From Pelecanus crispus (lineage: Eukaryota; Chordata; Aves; Pelecaniformes; Pelecanidae): a DNA stretch of 64,000 nucleotides. The stretch lies in contig NC_134652.1 of NCBI RefSeq assembly GCF_030463565.1, forward strand, positions 15,477,397-15,541,396, given 5' to 3'. This document shows positions 61,301-64,000 of this stretch, piece by piece. A program made the position numbers and the translations under genes. The notes below the pieces were generated by a model. The model saw nothing but the letters and a program-made list of their open reading frames with translations, had not been told where the DNA came from and did no database searches. Numbering within the stretch: position 1 is the stretch's first letter; each line of letters opens with the position of its first letter.

Positions 61301-62936
61301 CCTGGCTGGGGGCAGCTAGCAGGGTCCGTGCTCAGCAAGGTACCACCTTGGGAAAAAAGCCCGAGTCTCCAGGATTGCTCCCCCACGCTGCCACGGACTT
61401 CCCAGCTCCCTAGCAGATACCCCCACCTCTGCTTACCCCTACTTTAGGGTAACACCCTGACTTCCCTATGCAGATTTTAGGTTGTTGCAAAGATTAAACT
61501 GACCTTTTTCTCCCCTGTTGTAAGTAAAATGCTACAAAATCCTTGGCAGGAGGACAGGCTGTGGTTTTACCTGCCGGGCTCACACACTTGGGAGATGCGT
61601 TTGGCAAGGGGTGGTCTTCACATGACGCACAAGGTGTTATTTCCAGTCCTCTGCCTGGATGCCCTGTCATGCAGGATGCCAGCAGGCAGAGGCAGGAAAA
61701 TAACCCCAAAATGTGCTCCCGTTCCCTTGTAGGGGGCAGATCCCGTCCCCATCCCCTACAACCAAACCACCTCTGACCCAAACAGGGCTCGTGGGCCTCA
61801 GCCACCAGTGTAGCTGTGGCAGGAGAGCTGCAGTAATTCCCTCCTGGATCCGGCCACCCCCATCACTAAGGGGCTAGCACAATATGTGAGGGAAGGGGGA
61901 GTGCAGAATCCCCCCGTCCCCAAAGCGTCTGTGAGGGGGACAGAGACCTTGCAGCGCATTTATTCCGCTCCATCCATTTGAGAGGCGTGCTTCAAGGGGC
62001 TTTTTGCTGTCGGAGGCGGGTGCTCCAGGACAGGAGGAGAACAAAGGGAGGCACCGGCACCCCCAGCCCTTTGTCTGAGCGCAGAGGAGTTCACCTGCAG
62101 GGAAAACCAGCTCCCACCGCAGAGCTGGCAGCTCCACGCGGATTCGGATGGGGAGAGGGATGCAGCACCCCCCCCGCTAGCAAGAGGATAATGAGCAGAA
62201 GGACGCAATCACGTTACCCTCTCTCCCCTTGCCACACGCACAAGCCTGTTACAGCACACGCCAACCCCCCCCCCCCCCCACTTCCCAACAACAACCGCAA
62301 CCAGCAATAAAAACCATTGCCACAAAAATATCAACCTGCCCCCCAGCGCAATCGATCTGTGTCTGTGTGTGGCCAAGCACCAAACCCTGGAGCTCGGCTC
62401 CACCGACGGGGATCAACTGGGAGGGAAGGGGGTGGGTGACCCCCTTCGGGGGGGGGGGGTTTAAAGCCACACAATAACTGGCTCAAATGAGGGTTTGGAT
62501 TAAGCTGTTGTACAGCAAGGGAAAACACTGCCTCCATTAGGATATGGGGGATTTTCCTTTCCTTTCTCCAAAGCTCCAGCTCTAGGATGAAGCTTCCAGG
62601 TCACCCAGTCAGGGAGAAGAGAACTGGGTAATGCCGAGCAAATGGGGGATCCTGCATATGGAGAGATGGGTGGAGGGAGGAAAGGCAGATCAGCCCTCCC
62701 CGAGCCCCGGATCACACAGTCGGCTGGTCTGACAACATTTACTCATATTTCAGAGAGACACAGCCATCCGGAACGTCACTCCCTGCCAACTGCCTCATCT
62801 GGAGCCATCCGCAGCTCAGCTCTTCCCAGCCTGCTCCGGAGACAGCCCTCCCAGAGCATCCACACACCAAGGAATTGAGAAAGGACAGGTAGGAGGAAGA
62901 GAAAAAACAGAAAAATTAAACTGATTCATGTTTAAT

Positions 62937-62956
62937 TTTTTTTTTTTTTTTTTTTT
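62937..62956 (+). repeat. Poly(T) tract
   Basis: An uninterrupted run of about 20 T residues in TRIM8 intron 1. A poly(C) run (62,266-62,280) and a poly(G) run (62,448-62,459) lie nearby. Confidence 0.85.
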
Positions 62957-64000
62957 ACATTTCCAGTACATCATCCCAGCAAACAGATGACTTTGTGTGT
63001 GTGTTGCATACGCACCGCTGCAGAGTGGCAGAGCACTGCTCTGAGCAGGGAACTTTGCTCATGTTACCATCACAAGCGAATCACAAGACAGAAGAGGGAC
63101 GCCCGCGATCCCCTGGCGAGAACAGGCCGAAGCTGTCCTTATCAGAAAGGATCCGGGACAGGGAACGTCTTCCCCAAGTTCATCTGGGGGACATATGTAA
63201 AAACTCTTGCGTGCATCCAGAGTCCCACGACTGTAAATAACCGTCCCTCCCTCCATATTTGGGACCTGGCATCTCTTCCTCCCATTCCAAAGCGTGCTGG
63301 CTGTAGCTCTCCTAGGTAAAGGAGGGGTGGCTGCCTCTATCAGTCCTTATTCCACGGAGCAAAGAGAAGGAGAGGACATCCCTGGTCCCACACCTTCCCA
63401 CTGGTCCCCCAGCACCTGCCCCATCTTCTCTACCAGCAAACAGAGGTTCATTGCAGAAAATTGGCTACCACCGCAAGCAAGCTCAGCAGCTCCTACTCCT
63501 CCAAGCCCTCCCCCTTACTCCAACCAAACCGGCATCTCCCGAGCCTAAGGGCTGCTGATAAATGCAGAAAGTTGACAAAGTCACCAGAACCTAGCCCAGA
63601 TCCATAGCATTTTATTTTTTTAAAAGAAAAAAAGCCAGGCCAGACCAGATCCTGCCCTGGAGCCTGCATGGCAAAGCAGAATCCATCTCCAAGTGTTTAT
63701 TTATAAATCCGTACATACATGTACATTTGAATCCTGACAGAATTAATTCTGGCATCCAGCTAATTCAAAGCATTCCTCCCCCATCACACTACTGTTGCAG
63801 GCCAGCCCAGCACAGAAGCTGATTATAAAATGCTGCACTAGCCAGGCATTTCTGCAAAGGCTTGTGCTATTGAGCATTCAGTCTTTCCTTGCTTGGCTAT
63901 TTCATTGTTTCGGTGTCGATCCCTCCTCTCTTGCCCTGTGTTTCCTGGTTACTTTTGTCCCTGCTCTGGAAGCACTGCTGCTCTCAGCCCCATTTCAGTG

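Larger units (their letters stand above)
46507..64000 (-). other. TRIM8 intron 1 (17.5 kb or more, runs off the window)
   Basis: No exon carrying RING or B-box cysteine patterns was found on the minus strand, and no other gene on either strand. Several AT-rich, motif-dense islands stand out from the GC-rich background: 47.36-47.50, 49.03-49.30, 55.88-56.30, 56.80-57.03, 60.09-60.20, 61.18-61.26 and 63.68-63.87 kb. Simple repeats: A13 near 56,583, C-run at 62,266-62,280, G-run at 62,448-62,459, T20 at 62,937-62,956, and a 22-bp tandem duplication at 52,336-52,377. Long open frames at 48-59 kb are GC-rich noise. Confidence 0.75.

Overview
This is a vertebrate nuclear genomic window, most likely from a bird. 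Three eukaryotic genes with GT-AG introns can be read directly: the 5' half of SFXN2 (minus strand), the whole of ARL3 (plus strand) and the 3' half of TRIM8 (minus strand). From memory, the order TRIM8-ARL3-SFXN2 matches human 10q24.32, so this is a conserved syntenic block. CR1 LINEs (one fairly young, several fossil), MIR-type SINE remnants, GC-rich composition and short SFXN2 introns all fit an avian genome. No prokaryotic features, CRISPR arrays, phage or toxin genes were seen.

Layout. 1-2,207: SFXN2 coding exons 2 to 6, the last cut by the window edge. 2,208-3,490: SFXN2 intron 1 with a degenerate-to-perfect pentanucleotide array. About 3,490-4,300: a CpG-island bidirectional promoter between SFXN2 and ARL3, with an NRF1 site, GC box, CCAAT box, two CACGTG E-boxes and a palindromic RFX X-box directly before the ARL3 start. 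3,871-31,381: ARL3 in six coding exons (182 codons plus stop), in which exon 1 supplies only the initiator ATG. ARL3 intron 5 carries an old CR1 interrupted by an antisense CR1 and a younger 1.27-kb CR1 with one in-frame stop in its visible reverse transcriptase frame. 31,382 to about 34,900: ARL3 3' UTR or flank, with several possible poly(A) signals and a fossil antisense CR1. About 35,000-41,900: gene-free spacer alternating CpG-rich blocks with AT-rich islands that look like conserved regulatory elements. 41,910-46,506: TRIM8 exons 6 to 2 with the 3' UTR. 46,507-64,000: TRIM8 intron 1, with no coding sequence found; the exon carrying the RING and B-boxes must lie beyond the right edge or in missing sequence.

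Function. ARL3 is the ciliary small GTPase that releases lipidated cargo from UNC119 and PDE6D. The X-box in its promoter fits RFX control of ciliary genes. SFXN2 is a mitochondrial inner-membrane sideroflexin that shares the promoter island. TRIM8 is a RING E3 ligase and is convergent with ARL3.

I found no novel multi-gene system. The observations most worth a second look are the X-box/uATG overlap at ARL3, the pentamer array in SFXN2 intron 1, the regulatory-looking islands around TRIM8, and a convergent pair of ZNF143-like motifs in TRIM8 intron 1. Homology calls come from recognising family sequences by eye; no database search was run.
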